Shown here: positions 11,301 to 19,506 of the stretch, one piece after another
Layout of the letters: the number at the start of each line of letters is the position of its first letter
How positions within the stretch are numbered: the first letter of the stretch is position 1
NCBI GenBank assembly: GCA_948146395.1
Contig: OX411551.1
Coordinates: forward strand, 48,440,854 to 48,504,853
DNA: 64,000 bases
Origin: Fragum whitleyi
Lineage: Eukaryota > Mollusca > Bivalvia > Cardiida > Cardiidae
Direction of reading: 5' to 3'
Program-made: the position numbers and the translations under genes
The notes under the pieces: generated by a model
What the model was told of the DNA's origin: nothing
What the model saw: only the letters and a program-made list of their open reading frames with translations
Databases searched by the model: none

Positions 11301-14300
11301 TTCGAAAAACCTTGTATGCACTCTAGAGGCCACATCTTTTGCCCAATCAATCTAGTATTTGGTCAGAATGATTGACTTGATGAAATCTTGGACGAGTTCG
11401 AAATTGGGTCAAGTGGGGTCAAAAACTAGGTCACAGGGTCAAATCTTAGAAAAACCTTGTATGCACTCTAGAGGCCACATTTTTAGCCCAATCAACCTGA
11501 AAATTGGTCAGAATGATGATCTTGATAAAATCTCGGACAAGTTTGAATTGGGGTCAAGTGGGGTCAAAAACTAGGTCACGGGGTCAAATCTTAGAAAAAC
11601 CTTGTATGCACTCTAGAGGCCACATTTTTTGCCCAATCAATCTAAAATTTGGTCAGAATGATTGTCTTGATAAAATCTCAAACGAGTTTGAAATTTGGTC
11701 AAGTGGGGTCAAAAACTAGGTCACAGGGTCAAATCTTAGAAAAACCTTGTATGCACTCTAGAGGCCACATTTTTTGCCCAATAAATCTAAAATTTGGTCA
11801 AAATGATTGTCTTGATGAAATCTTGGACGAGTTCGAAATTGGGTCAAGTGGGGTCAAAAACGAGGTCACAGGGTCAAATCTTAGAAAAACCTTGTATGCA
11901 CTCTAGAGGCCATATTAATTGCCCAATCAACCTGAAAATTGGTCAGAGTGATTATCTTGATAAAATCTCGGACAAGTTCGAAATTGGGTCAAGTGGGGTC
12001 AAAAACTAGGTCACAGGGTCAAATCTTAGAAAAACCTTGTATGCACTCTAGAGGCCACATCTTTCGCCCAATCAATCTAAAATTTGGTCAGAATGATTGT
12101 CTTGATGAAATCTCGGACGAGTTCGAAATTGGGTCAAGTGGGGTCAAAAACTAGGTCACAGGGTCAAATCTTCGAAAAACCTTGTATGCACTCTAGAGGC
12201 CACATCTTTTGCCCAATCAATCTAGTATTTGGTCAGAATGATTGACTTGATGAAATCTTGGACGAGTTCGAAATTGGGTCAAGTGGGGTCAAAAACTAGG
12301 TCACAGGGTCAAATCTTAGAAAAACCTTGTATGCACTCTAGAGGCCACATTTTTAGCCCAATCAACCTGAAAATTGGTCAGAATGATGATCTTGATAAAA
12401 TCTCGGACAAGTTTGAATTGGGGTCAAGTGGGGTCAAAAACTAGGTCACGGGGTCAAATCTTAGAAAAACCTTGTATGCACTCTAGAGGCCACATTTTTT
12501 GCCCAATCAATCTAAAATTTGGTCAGAATGATTGTCTTGATAAAATCTCAAACGAGTTTGAAATTTGGTCAAGTGGGGTCAAAAACTAGGTCACAGGGTC
12601 AAATCTTAGAAAAACCTTGTATGCACTCTAGAGGCCACATTTTTTGCCCAATAAATCTAAAATTTGGTCAAAATGATTGTCTTGATGAAATCTTGGACGA
12701 GTTCGAAATTGGGTCAAGTGGGGTCAAAAACTAGGTCACAGGGTCAAATCTTAGAAAAACCTTGTATGCACTCTAGAGGCCATATTAATTGCCCAATCAA
12801 CCTGAAATTTAATCAGAATGATTATCTTGATAAAATCTCGGACAAGTTCGAAATTGGGGTCAAGTGGGGTCAAAAACTAGGTCACAAGGTCAAATCTTAG
12901 AAAAACCTTGTATGCACTCTAGAGGCCACATTTTTTGCCCAATCAATCTAAAATTTGGTCAGAATGATTGTCTTGATGAAATCTCGGACAAGTTCGAAAT
13001 TGGGTCAAGTGGGGTCAAAAACTAGGTCACGGGGTCAAATCTTAGAAATATCTTGTATGCACTCTAGAGGCCACATTTTTTGCCCAATCAACCTGAAATT
13101 TGGTCAGAATGATTGTTATGATAAAATCTCGGATAAGTTTGAATTCTGGTCAAGTGGGGTCAAAAACTAGGTCAAGGGGTCAAATCTTAGAAAAACCTTG
13201 TATGCACTCTAAAGGCCACATTTTTTGCCCAATCAACCTGAAATTTAATCAGAATGATCTTGATGAAATCTCGGACAAGTTCGAAATTGGGTCCAGTGGG
13301 GTCAAAAATGAGGTCACAGGGACAAATCTTAGAAAAACCTTGTAGACACTCTAGAAGCCATATTAATTGCCCAATCAACCTGAAATTTTGTCAGAATAAT
13401 TGTCTTGATAAAATCTCAGACAAGTTCGAAATTGGGTCAAGTGGGGTCAAAAATGAGGTCACGGGGTCAAATCTTAGAAAAACCTTGTAGACACTCTAGA
13501 AGCCATATTTATTGCCCAATCAACCTGAAATTTGGTCAGAATGATTGTCTTGATGAAATCTCGGACAAGTTCGAAATTGGGTCAATTGGGGTAAAAAATA
13601 TGAGGTCACAGGGTCAAATATTAGAAAAACCTTGTAGACACTCTAGAAGCCATATTTTTTGCCCAATCAACCTGAAAATTGGTCAGAATGATCATCTTGA
13701 TGAAATCTAGGTCAAGTTTGAAATTGGGTCAAGTGGGGTCAAAAATGAGGTCACAGGGTCAAATCTTAGAAAAACCTTGTAAGCAGTGTAGAGACATCAT
13801 TTTTTGCCCAATCGACCTGAAATTTGGTAAGAATTTATTATCCTTTCTAAATCTACTTTATACAATTTTTGACAGTTCATTCAGGTGAGCGATTTAGGGC
13901 CACTATGGCCCTCTTGTTTTCTGCAACTTTTTTCCTTCCACTCAACTTCTCCTTGATTTATGACTGAGTTTAGACTTTGTAATGAAGTGCTTTTCTTATG
14001 TTGGTTGGGGTGGGGGGGGGGAGGGGGGGGAGGTATCAGTCTGCTTTGCGACAAATTCTAGTTCGGAATCATTGAGATCCAGGGAAAAGGGTTGTTATGG
14101 CTATAATGGCATGTTTTATGTTTTCCAGCCACCACCAAGACCAAGGCGAGCACGACACTTTGTACGCCACCATACCACTCCAGACAGATCTGGGAATGAC
14201 TATGATGTAAGTCTTGGATTGAGGATTTTACCCGATTCCACATGTATCTTTGTAGAGCCACTTAAACATTAGACAAAAAGTTTCCATTTTGTTCCTCTTT

Positions 14301-17300
14301 TGAAGCTCAGTGCCGTCCATTTTTTGATAGAAAGTTGAAAGCATATAGTATTTTCCTTTGTCCACCTGTATGTTAGTTTGTATATTAGTAAACTTTTTTA
14401 GTAAGTGTGTTAGTGTCTCAGACTAAATTCAGAGCTACTGATAATCATTTTAACAATACTTGTGCAAATCCTTTATTGTGGTTACTTATTGGAATTGTCT
14501 TGTACCTACATCAAAGGGTTTTTATGATAAATTATGAATTTAGACTTGAAATACCCCTCTCCAGATTTAATTTGTATGTCTGTTAATCTTTAGTTTGTAG
14601 GGTTTTAGTATGGCATCAACAAAACTGGGTCCCAAGGACTCTATGGTATGACTCGTAGGGGTCCTTGCTTAAGTGTTTTGAGCCCCTGTTTTAATTATAC
14701 CTCCCACCTACATGGTAGAGGGGCTGTATATTGGTTTCACCATGCCTGTTTGTCTGTCCGTGAACTTTTTCATTTCTGGACTCTAACTCGAGAACTAAGC
14801 AACCTAGATTCATGAAACTTCATACGAATGCTGCTTATGACCCGAGGAAATGACCTTTAGTCTAATAGGTCAAAGATCAAGGTGACAGTCAGCCTTTGTT
14901 CAATTTTAGTTTCTGGCCTCTGACTAGAGAACCAAGGGACCTAAAATCATGAAACTTCATGCAAATGCTGCTTATAACCCAAGGAAGTGCCCTTTTGTTT
15001 TGGGGTAAAATAGGTCAAAGGTCAAGGTCACAGTTTTTTTTGTTAATTTTTTGTTAGACATTTTCGTTTCCAGACTAACTTAAGAACCAAGTGACTTGAA
15101 GGCTGGCATAGAATGTGGTATTATTAGTTTGAGAAATACCAAGAAGCTATGATTAAGTGCACCAAAAGTAGAAGTAGTGTTTACTTAGTTAAAATTAAAC
15201 TAAAGTTGTCTGTTTGTAAAACTTTACCGAAACTTACATTGTCAACTATGTCTATTTGACTGCTTTGGTGGCCAAGTTGTAAAGGTGCTGGACCTATGGC
15301 CTGGAAGTCAGTGGTTTAAGCCCAAAAGGTGCTGGGGTGTGTTAATGGGCAAAACCTTTTTTAACCAGCCCCAGTTCATCCAGCTGTAGAATTGGGATAG
15401 CAGTAGGCTTAAACCACTGCCTCTTTCACAGAAACATGAAAACATCAAACTTGAGTGTTCAAGAGTGACTCTATAAGCCTAGGCTTTTGTTTCAATCAAA
15501 CTAAGATAAATTAATGTATCAGTATCTTAAATAATTATTTCAATCCTATTAAAGATACACTGCTCATAATTGGCATAGTGAAGAACATCATAGATGTAAA
15601 TCTGCTGTTATTAAGCTTTAACAGTTTTAAAGTGAAGCTTTAACAGTTTTGCAATATTTCGAAACTCATGATCTTTCACAGTTCATTTCTTCTGAAAAGT
15701 TGAAGAACTATTACTTAAACTATTACATAGAGGATATTGAATGAGTGGTCAATTTATTAAACCTTTCATCTATAAACAGATAAAAAAGAGGCTGTGCCGA
15801 GTTTTTATCTTTTTTAGATGACGAGATTAATATATTCAGCATTTGATAAGCACAAATTTGATATCCTATTTATAATATGACTCGAATTTTCGAGAAAAAT
15901 CACCAAAATTCTTGATATTCAACATGTCAATTTTCCGCGAAACTTAACGCTGTTTAAAACTGACGTCACAATATATACATTATGACGTCATTTCCGGGGT
16001 CACAAAATAGCGATGCTATTCGCTCTGAGCTCATTTGCAGAGTTATTTCACTAGTGTAATAACACCTGAGTTATATCAAAAATATTCAACAGGTTTATTT
16101 CACTCCCATGACTTGGGCCATATTATAATTTAAAGTCATTGGCATCTTAGGTGGTAAATGTCAGACTTTATGAATAAAGTTCCCTATTTAGTATTGGGAT
16201 TCCATGCATTTACCATTTGGTGCTCTTGTTTTCAAACTAGAGTTTAATAGGGGATTCAAAAAGTAAGTTAAGAATCAGTTAGCTCTTTTGAATATGAATA
16301 ATTGACTTTCTATCTATCTTTTTCTCAAGGAATTATTACGTCTAGGAGAAATGCTAGGTGAAGCTAGGAAAAAAGGTCTGTCTGCGACAGAAATGAATCG
16401 TCTTCCAACGTTGATGTATAAACAGTCAGACAATCCAAATCAAGATGTAGAGTGCAATATTTGTATGTGTAATTACGAAGAGGGGGATACACAGAAGATT
16501 CTACCATGCTTTCATTCGTACCATTCAACTTGTATAGATAAATGGATAGCGGTAATTAAATTTGTCTTTATTTCACTCTAAAGCCTTTCTCCAGACAACA
16601 AAAGATTGAATTATACTTTTCATTTAATTTAATGTCTGTTCAACCAGTTTGTATTTCTTCTTAAGGTAGTGGACCTGTAATAGTTCCGCAATGAACTTTA
16701 ACAATGTTAACCAAGGTTTCCTAATGATTTTCATTAGGAAAGCTCGGTCAGCATTGGGAAAGTTCATGAATTCCGAAATGTTGCAGATCTATTACGGGTC
16801 CACTACCTTAAGTTGGAATGATAGTCTGTTTCTGTGCCAGGCACATTCATCTTCTCACTTAAAACCACACAGTGCACATCGGCGTTGACTCTCAAGTCAC
16901 ACAGGTAAAATGTTACACCTGGGACCCGTTTTACTAAACATCTCATGATCATTTTTTTGGTAAGTCAAAAATTAAAGTTGCTTCTGCAGTAGTAACTAAT
17001 TATGGGATTCTACCATGCATCATCACATTGGAATCGTCTCTAGATTTCGAAAGCATGTTACTTTTACGCTATATGACACATGTAATTCAAAGGATTGCTA
17101 AAATGCCAGTAGTTTTGTGTTTCTGTGATCCTTCAGTATAGTTAAAAGACTGTTACACTAAAAATTCGTTGGTCACAAGTTCTCTATATTTATCTCGTCG
17201 AAAGTCTGTTTATAAACATTCAGATAGCATGGTTTACCTATAATTGTAATTGATAATCAGTTGGTTTGGGCTTCCAATTGTGATAATTGGCTAAGAATTT

Positions 17301-19146
17301 TCATAATTTATTAATCAGTTCCTAACACATAAATGAAAGCCATTTTATATTGTTTTTCAAAAGGAAATCAGTTTGATGGCTCAGCATGAAACAGTTGTAA
17401 CTGCCTATATGTTTATAGGCAGTTACAACTTTTTCATGCTGAGCCATGAAGTTGGTAGAAAAATCTGCAGAAAGAGTCTTTAGGTCATGAGTTTTAACTA
17501 AACTTTCACATTCTATTCTTCAAAGGATGATTCTGGGAGTGCTGTATTATCCTTCTGGTATGGGTTTCGTCCTAATAAAGATTTTTCATTAGCTTTTTAT
17601 GCCCCCGTATCGAGAGATCGGGGGCATATTGTTTTACTCGTGTCCGTCTGTCTGTCCGTCTGTCTGTCTGTCCATCCGTCTGTCCGAAAACTTAACCCGA
17701 AAACTTAACCTTGCCAATATCTTCAAGCCTACTCAAGATACAAACCTAATATTTGGCATGATGATAGATCTCAATGATCCGCATCCGCTGGTACCAAAGG
17801 TCGTGTGACAAGGTCAAGGTCATCTGTCAAGGTCAAACTTTGAAAAAAAATGCCGTTCCGGGGGCATTCGTGTTTCACAAACACATCTTGTTTACTAAAA
17901 CTTTTATCAATAGAAAAATGTTGTATAAATGTTCAAAATTTGATCTTTTTTGTTGATTCAAATGTTTCTTATTTTGAATAAGTAAGTTTGACAGGTGTTT
18001 ATCCTGTTTGATTTTTGTAAGGATTTTTGTTCATGAAAATCAAGTGTCATATGTTTTCGTCCTATTTATAAAATAGGCTACTGATAAAGAATGACACAAA
18101 AATAAACTGTGTAAATGAGCTTGTTTTGGAATAAGATTCGTAATGTGATTGTCTATCTACTCTTCCTATTTTGACACTAAAACAAGTTTAAACTAGCAAT
18201 TTGAAAATTGATATTGAAGTTTCTTATTTCTGGTCTGGAAATTCTGCTGATCATATGGTACATATGCAAAATCACTTAAATCAGAAGGTAATATTTTGTT
18301 TATTCTTATATTTTAAAATTATAAATCTTATATATGAATATAGGTATTTTTTTTACACAAGCTTGAGAAGTCAAATATTTCAAAAGTTAAAATATCCTTG
18401 CTACAAAAATTTGCTAACCATAGTCTACTTAGAGAAATTAAGTTGAAAAATATAAGAAACATGCCATTTTCAAACCAACATTTCAACTCTTTATACTAGT
18501 AGCAACTACATGACAGTCACATGACATTGAAACTTAGAGGTTAAATCCCAAGATGAAATGGTTTGTTTTTATGTGACCATTCAATTTTTTTCCATATTGG
18601 AAGTTTACAAAACTAATTAAAGTGACTTAAGCAAAATACATGAAAGATGAGGTGCCCATTTTCAATTAAGATTTAAGCTTTTAGGATTTATCCTGAACAT
18701 GTTTAGTAATTTGAATTTAATAGCTATGATTTCAAACTTAATTTTTTCACCTAAAATGATATACCAATCATACAGATGTACATGAAGTAAACAAAATTTT
18801 AATCGGTCGAAAACATATGACGGACAAAAACATATACCACTACCATAATTTCTTAGAAAACGATTGGACAAATGATCTTAAGTTGATTTACTCTTCCAAC
18901 TAGAAACTGATTATTGATTGTGATTTAAACAGACTGCCCAACACTAATAGAAATGCAGTCTGATCTAAGCTTATTTAACCCTCTTTCTACTTGAATGTTG
19001 TGGGGAGAGCTTGCTCCAGAATGGTAGGAATGCCAAGAAAACTTGATTAAAATTGAAATTTAGCAGGATATGGGTTAATGAATTTATTTTATTTTCAGAA
19101 AAATGCCTCGTGTCCTGTGTGCAGAGTAGAAATAAAGTTAGGATGA
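2349..19146 (+). CDS. RING-H2 E3 ubiquitin ligase, 3' six exons (gene-level entry)
   Basis: Joined exons 2349-2371, 6949-6985, 8606-8637, 14129-14206, 16330-16551 and 19099-19146 give 145 codons plus stop, preceded by a split codon, so the 5' end is missing. All junctions keep frame and have GT donors and AG acceptors. The C-terminal RING-H2 runs from CNIC (in exon 16330-16551) to CPVC (in the last exon). Its spacing is C-x2-C-x14-C-x-H-x2-H-x2-C-x10-C-x2-C, with Trp in DKWIA at the usual E2-contact position. Before it is a basic, proline-rich segment (PPPRPRRARHF) and a helix-like GLSATEMNRLPT lead-in resembling the leader of RNF111/RNF38/RLIM-type ligases. By family, it should transfer ubiquitin from an E2 to unknown substrates. 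No transmembrane segment is seen in the part present. The RING family assignment is firm; the exact orthologue is not recognised. Confidence 0.85.
2516..2868 (+). mobile_element. MITE-L copy
   Basis: CAGGGGTGTGGAATTCCC at the left and ATTTCCACACCCCTG at the right form the terminal inverted repeats. Internal ACTTGTCC/GGACAAGT pairs and the GAAAATGCTGG-CCAGCATTTTC palindrome are conserved with the copy at 1091-1446. Confidence 0.8.
2880..3077 (+). mobile_element. Orphan HTE 3' end and HTE-2/3-type monomer fragment
   Basis: The 2930-2957 part reads GGCCCTCCTGGGCC then GCTTGTTT, the 3' hairpin plus T-run ending seen on HTE-5. From 2958 a decayed 156 bp-type monomer follows (TTATGAAACTTAATAGG, GTGCGCAAGAACCATAA), and a SINE interrupts it. 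Confidence 0.5.
3078..3291 (+). mobile_element. SINE, 5'-truncated, with 13 bp target-site duplication
   Basis: CCTATTCTTCATA at 3065-3077 is repeated exactly at 3292-3304. In between is the SINE body (GTAGACCTATGTGAGATAG, GCTGGAGGCTAGGAAAGGAT, AGGTGCTCCAGC) ending in CAATCAATAAA. Only the last bases of the tRNA-like head remain, which fits LINE-style 5' truncation. Confidence 0.88.
3305..4019 (+). mobile_element. HTE-1 element with three tandem monomers
   Basis: A partial 5' end (about 3307-3366) precedes an intact head: hairpin GCCCCCG-TATCGAGAGAT-CGGGGC, then ATATTGTTTTACTC and a (CTGT/CCGT)n tract. Monomers of about 160 bp start near 3480, 3643 and 3807, each with CATGATGATAGATCTCAATG and three TCAAGGTCA motifs. 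The 3' end is GTGTTTCACAAACACATCTTGTTT. Frame-open stretches here are low-complexity artefacts. Confidence 0.85.
4091..5385. mobile_element. Foldback element with long inverted arms, HTE-1 nested inside
   Basis: CTAACCAGCCACTTTAAAAA near 4096 is matched inverted by TTTTTAAAGTGGCCGGTTAG near 5356. A second inverted pair is AAGCTCAAAAAGCTCTAAAT (about 4240) against ATTTAAAGCTTTTTGAGCTT (about 5212). The arms are roughly 250 bp each. No transposase is visible, so it is non-autonomous. Confidence 0.65.
4672..5132 (+). mobile_element. HTE-1 element with two tandem monomers
   Basis: Head hairpin GCCCCCG-CATCGATAGAT-CGGGGGC, then a CCGTCTGTCTGTC tract. Two monomers follow, each with TTGGCATGATGATAGATCTC and TCAAGGTCA repeats. 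It ends in GTGTTTCACAAACACATCTTG. It lies inside the foldback element. Confidence 0.88.
5390..6724 (+). mobile_element. HTE-2 element with 156 bp tandem array
   Basis: Head hairpin ACGCCCGTC-GAA-GACGGGACGTA, then a GTCCGGCGTCCGG tract. TTGTCCGGAGTATATCTC-type starts recur at 5641, 5797, 5953, 6109, 6265, 6421 and 6577, exactly 156 bp apart. The end is GGGCGTATCTTGTGACAATTTGGCA. Because 156 is divisible by 3, an open minus-strand frame runs through several units, but it has no domain and follows the repeat. Confidence 0.9.
6949..6985 (+). CDS. RING gene exon b (37 nt)
   Basis: Acceptor GATTTCAG, donor GTATGT. Reads MDQLMEELHAGI plus one base. Its ATG could serve as an initiator in an alternative transcript, but the upstream 23 nt exon is in frame with it. 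Confidence 0.7.
7480..7724 (+). mobile_element. HTE-2 element, single-monomer copy
   Basis: Starts TATACGCCCGTCTAAATACAGGAC, with a decayed second hairpin arm. It keeps ATTATGGGATCACC and CTTCTTTGTATGGAACATAACTC, and ends GGGCGTATCTTGTGACAATTTGCA like the copy at 5390-6724. It lies in an intron of the RING gene. Confidence 0.8.
7725..8221. other. Intronic stretch without clear feature
   Basis: Part of a RING gene intron. A hairpin-like segment near 7945-7980 (GATCAGCCTG...CAGTCTGATC) resembles the core of MITE-K but lacks its termini. Nothing else is recognised. Confidence 0.4.
8222..8580 (+). mobile_element. MITE-J-related sequence, rearranged
   Basis: GAGATTTCCAACAATTTCGAATGTGC is followed by the family hairpin (CTTTGGCCAGACTGTG...CACAGGCTGGCCAGAG). 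Two decayed right ends follow (TTGGAAATGTCACAC near 8439 and GAAAATGTCACACATGG near 8558). It appears to be an old or double insertion. Confidence 0.5.
8606..8637 (+). CDS. RING gene exon c (32 nt)
   Basis: Acceptor TTTTCAG, donor GTAAAT. It supplies two bases that finish a Glu codon and then VGDMLRTVLQ, ending in phase 0. The phase fits both neighbours exactly. Confidence 0.7.
8939..9163. mobile_element. MITE-M copy
   Basis: CCAGGGGCCTGTTTTAC at the left is mirrored by GTAAAACAGGCCCCTGG at the right. Inside are paired AGTCAAAATCACAAATTGTAC and TTGACTTGCGCAAAAAATGG segments. Related copies lie at 16919-17050, 37765-38010 and 52488-52733. Confidence 0.8.
9210..9592 (+). mobile_element. Old HTE-like copy, heavily decayed
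   Basis: Monomer-like text (TGAATGGTAAGTGATAGAGAC, TTGGTACCAATATCATGGTC) and an ending GTGTAATGAACACATCTTGTTT resemble the HTE-1 end, but no head hairpin remains. The call rests mainly on the 3' terminus. Confidence 0.4.
9661..9898. mobile_element. MITE-J, full-length copy
   Basis: GAGCCTGTGTGTGACATTTCC and the inverse AAATGTCACACACAGGCTC are the termini, 238 bp apart. A strong internal hairpin GACTCTGGTCAGACTGTGC-GGAT-GCACAGGCTGGTCAGAGTC sits near the right end. A second full copy lies at 20993-21234. Confidence 0.8.
10198..13917 (+). mobile_element. HTE-4 element, 3.7 kb, with large 145 bp tandem array
   Basis: Head hairpin AGCTCACCTGAGCAC-GAA-GTGCTCAAGGTGAGCT, then a CGTCGTCCGTCGTC tract. 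The array is followed by CAGGTGAGCGATTT and a 3' hairpin GGGCC-ACTAT-GGCCC plus TCTTGTTTT. There is no transposase. The many short open frames (71-85 codons) repeat every 145 bp and are satellite artefacts. It lies in the intron between RING gene exons c and d. Confidence 0.92.
10290..13850 (+). repeat. 145 bp satellite array with 870 bp higher-order repeat
   Basis: About 24 monomers carry landmarks TGCACTCTAGAGGCCACAT, TTTGGTCAGAATGATTGTC and GGTCAAGTGGGGTCAAAAA. Monomer variants recur in the same order with an 870 bp (six-monomer) offset. Text from about 10851 matches 11721 onward and again 12591 to about 12790, essentially without difference where I compared it. The last monomers (after about 13330) are more diverged (TAGACACTCTAGAAGCC). 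Confidence 0.93.
14005..14034 (+). repeat. G-rich tract, G-quadruplex candidate
   Basis: A run of G broken by single T or A bases, with at least four G-tracts of four or more. It lies near the 3' end of an HTE-6 copy, 95 bp before RING exon d. Confidence 0.6.
14129..14206 (+). CDS. RING gene exon d, basic proline-rich segment (78 nt)
   Basis: Acceptor TTTTCCAG, consensus donor GTAAGT, exactly 26 codons in phase 0. It encodes PPPRPRRARHFVRHH and an acidic end GNDYD. The Pro/Arg stretch looks like a flexible or docking segment; no domain is recognised. Confidence 0.8.
14281..14696. other. Intronic stretch without clear feature
   Basis: AT-rich intron DNA of the RING gene. I see no repeat terminus, exon or RNA gene. 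Confidence 0.4.
14697..15110 (+). mobile_element. HTE-6 element, 3'-truncated, with nuclear-receptor half-sites
   Basis: Head TATACCTCCCACCTACATGGTAGAGGGGCTGTATA, then TTTGTCTGTCCG and two monomers with ATCATGAAACTTCATGC. The second carries AGGTCA-A-AGGTCA-AGGTCA at 15012-15030. The usual 3' end is absent; the sequence breaks off near 15100. Confidence 0.75.
15108..15460 (+). repeat. Possible old SINE remnants
   Basis: 15110-15180 (AGAAATACCAAGAAGCTATG, TAAGTGCACC) resembles the SINE body. 15265-15330 (GTGGCCAAGTTGTAAAGGTGCTGG, AGTGGTTTAAGCCC) looks like degenerate A and B boxes of a different tRNA-derived head. Both are too decayed for firm calls. Confidence 0.35.
15729..16130 (+). repeat. 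Dispersed repeat I, copy with twin CRE palindromes
   Basis: Shares AGAGGATATTGAATGAGTGG, GAGTTTTTATCT, CAATATATACATTA and TAGTGTAATAACACC in the same order with 46495-46810. This copy has TGACGTCA at 15961-15968 and 15983-15990; the other copy has lost both. No coding capacity or clear terminal repeats are visible. Confidence 0.7.
16330..16551 (+). CDS. RING gene exon e, first part of RING-H2 (222 nt)
   Basis: Acceptor CTCAAG, donor GTAATT, 74 codons in phase 0. It contains the leader GLSATEMNRLPTLMYK and the RING zinc ligands C-x2-C, then CFH, SYH and STC, ending DKWIA. This is the key exon for the assignment. Confidence 0.93.
16661..16812. mobile_element. MITE-O, palindromic, TTAA-flanked
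   Basis: TTAAGGTAGTGGACC at the left and GGTCCACTACCTTAA at the right bound about 152 bp, with further inner pairing (AATGAACTTT/AAAGTTCAT). The TTAA at each edge would fit a piggyBac-like target, but that class is only a guess. It lies about 110 bp after the donor of RING exon e. Confidence 0.65.
16919..17050. mobile_element. MITE-M, truncated copy
   Basis: CTGGGACCCGTTTTACTAAAC followed by AAGTCAAAAATTAAAGTTGC and CATTGGAATCGTCTCTAG matches the left half of MITE-M. The right half is missing. Confidence 0.6.
17377..17452. mobile_element. MITE-A, palindromic
   Basis: GATGGCTCAGCATGAAACAG and CATGCTGAGCCAT flank a core CAGTTGTAACTGCCTATA-TGTT-TATAGGCAGTTACAACT that folds back almost perfectly. 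Other copies: 35722-35802, 38131-38203 and 51555-51631. Confidence 0.85.
17597..17893 (+). mobile_element. HTE-1 element, single monomer
   Basis: Clean head hairpin GCCCCCG-TATCGAGAGAT-CGGGGGC, CCGTCTGTCTGTCC tract, one monomer, and the full end GTGTTTCACAAACACATCTTGTTT. This is the most compact complete copy on the plus strand. Confidence 0.9.
17894..19090. other. Last intron of the RING gene, no further feature recognised
   Basis: AT-rich. Near 18935-18970 a short segment (ACTGCCCAAC...GCAGTCTGATC) recalls MITE-K cores but has no termini. No exon with matching phase was found. Confidence 0.4.
19099..19146 (+). CDS. RING gene last exon, end of RING-H2 and stop (48 nt)
   Basis: Acceptor ATTTTCAG. 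Reads KNASCPVCRVEIKLG then TGA. It provides the last two zinc-binding cysteines (CPVC), so the RING domain is complete only after splicing across the 2.5 kb intron. Confidence 0.92.
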   Translation, partial: KNASCPVCRVEIKLG

Positions 19147-19214
19147 CAAAACAAACATACCAACCATGATAACAAAAAAATGATGTACAGGGATTGTGCT
19201 GGTGTTTGAAATTG

Positions 19215-19465
19215 AGGAGTCATTGACTCCTTCACCAAGAAATTCTGATTGTCAAAACTGATTTTTAAGGGGTCAAAACAACAGAGTGAACAATTCATGA
19301 TTAGAAATTTGAGAATTAAGATTCTAATAACCTTTTCCAGTAAAAATCAGAATTATTCAATTAAAAGTAGAATTTCAGATAGTACATGAGATTATAACAT
19401 TTCAAATTTGTGAGGAAAAATAAGATGGAAATTTCTCTCAAGGGGGTCATTATTGACCCCCTTGG
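19215..19465 (+). promoter_or_regulatory. Two stem-loops in the likely 3' UTR of the RING gene
   Basis: AGGAGTCATTGACTCCT (about 19215-19232) and CAAGGGGGTCA-TTAT-TGACCCCCTTG (about 19439-19465) are short perfect or near-perfect hairpins downstream of the stop. They could fold in the mRNA; their role is unknown. Confidence 0.4.
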
Positions 19466-19484
19466 AAGAATTATCTAAGGGTCA

Positions 19485-19490
19485 AATAAA
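19485..19490 (+). promoter_or_regulatory. Candidate polyadenylation signal AATAAA
   Basis: AATAAA 340 bp after the RING gene stop. A second candidate at 20027-20032 lies beyond a SINE and is followed by GT-rich sequence. Which is used cannot be told from sequence. Confidence 0.4.
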
Positions 19491-19506
19491 GATAATTTCC
19501 AATATT

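Larger units (their letters stand above)
9961..14064 (+). mobile_element. HTE-6 copy split by the large HTE-4 element
   Basis: The left part (9961-10197) carries GGTCAATTGACTTTTGACAGAG as in other HTE-6 copies. The right part (13921-14064) ends in a long G run, then GGTATCAGTCTGCTTTGCGACAAATTCTAGTT. The HTE-4 element at 10198-13917 sits between the two halves. Confidence 0.6.

Noticed and set aside
10489..13888. Series of 69-101 codon open frames on plus strand
   Set aside because: They recur every 145 bp with the satellite and carry no domain; they are a by-product of the array.
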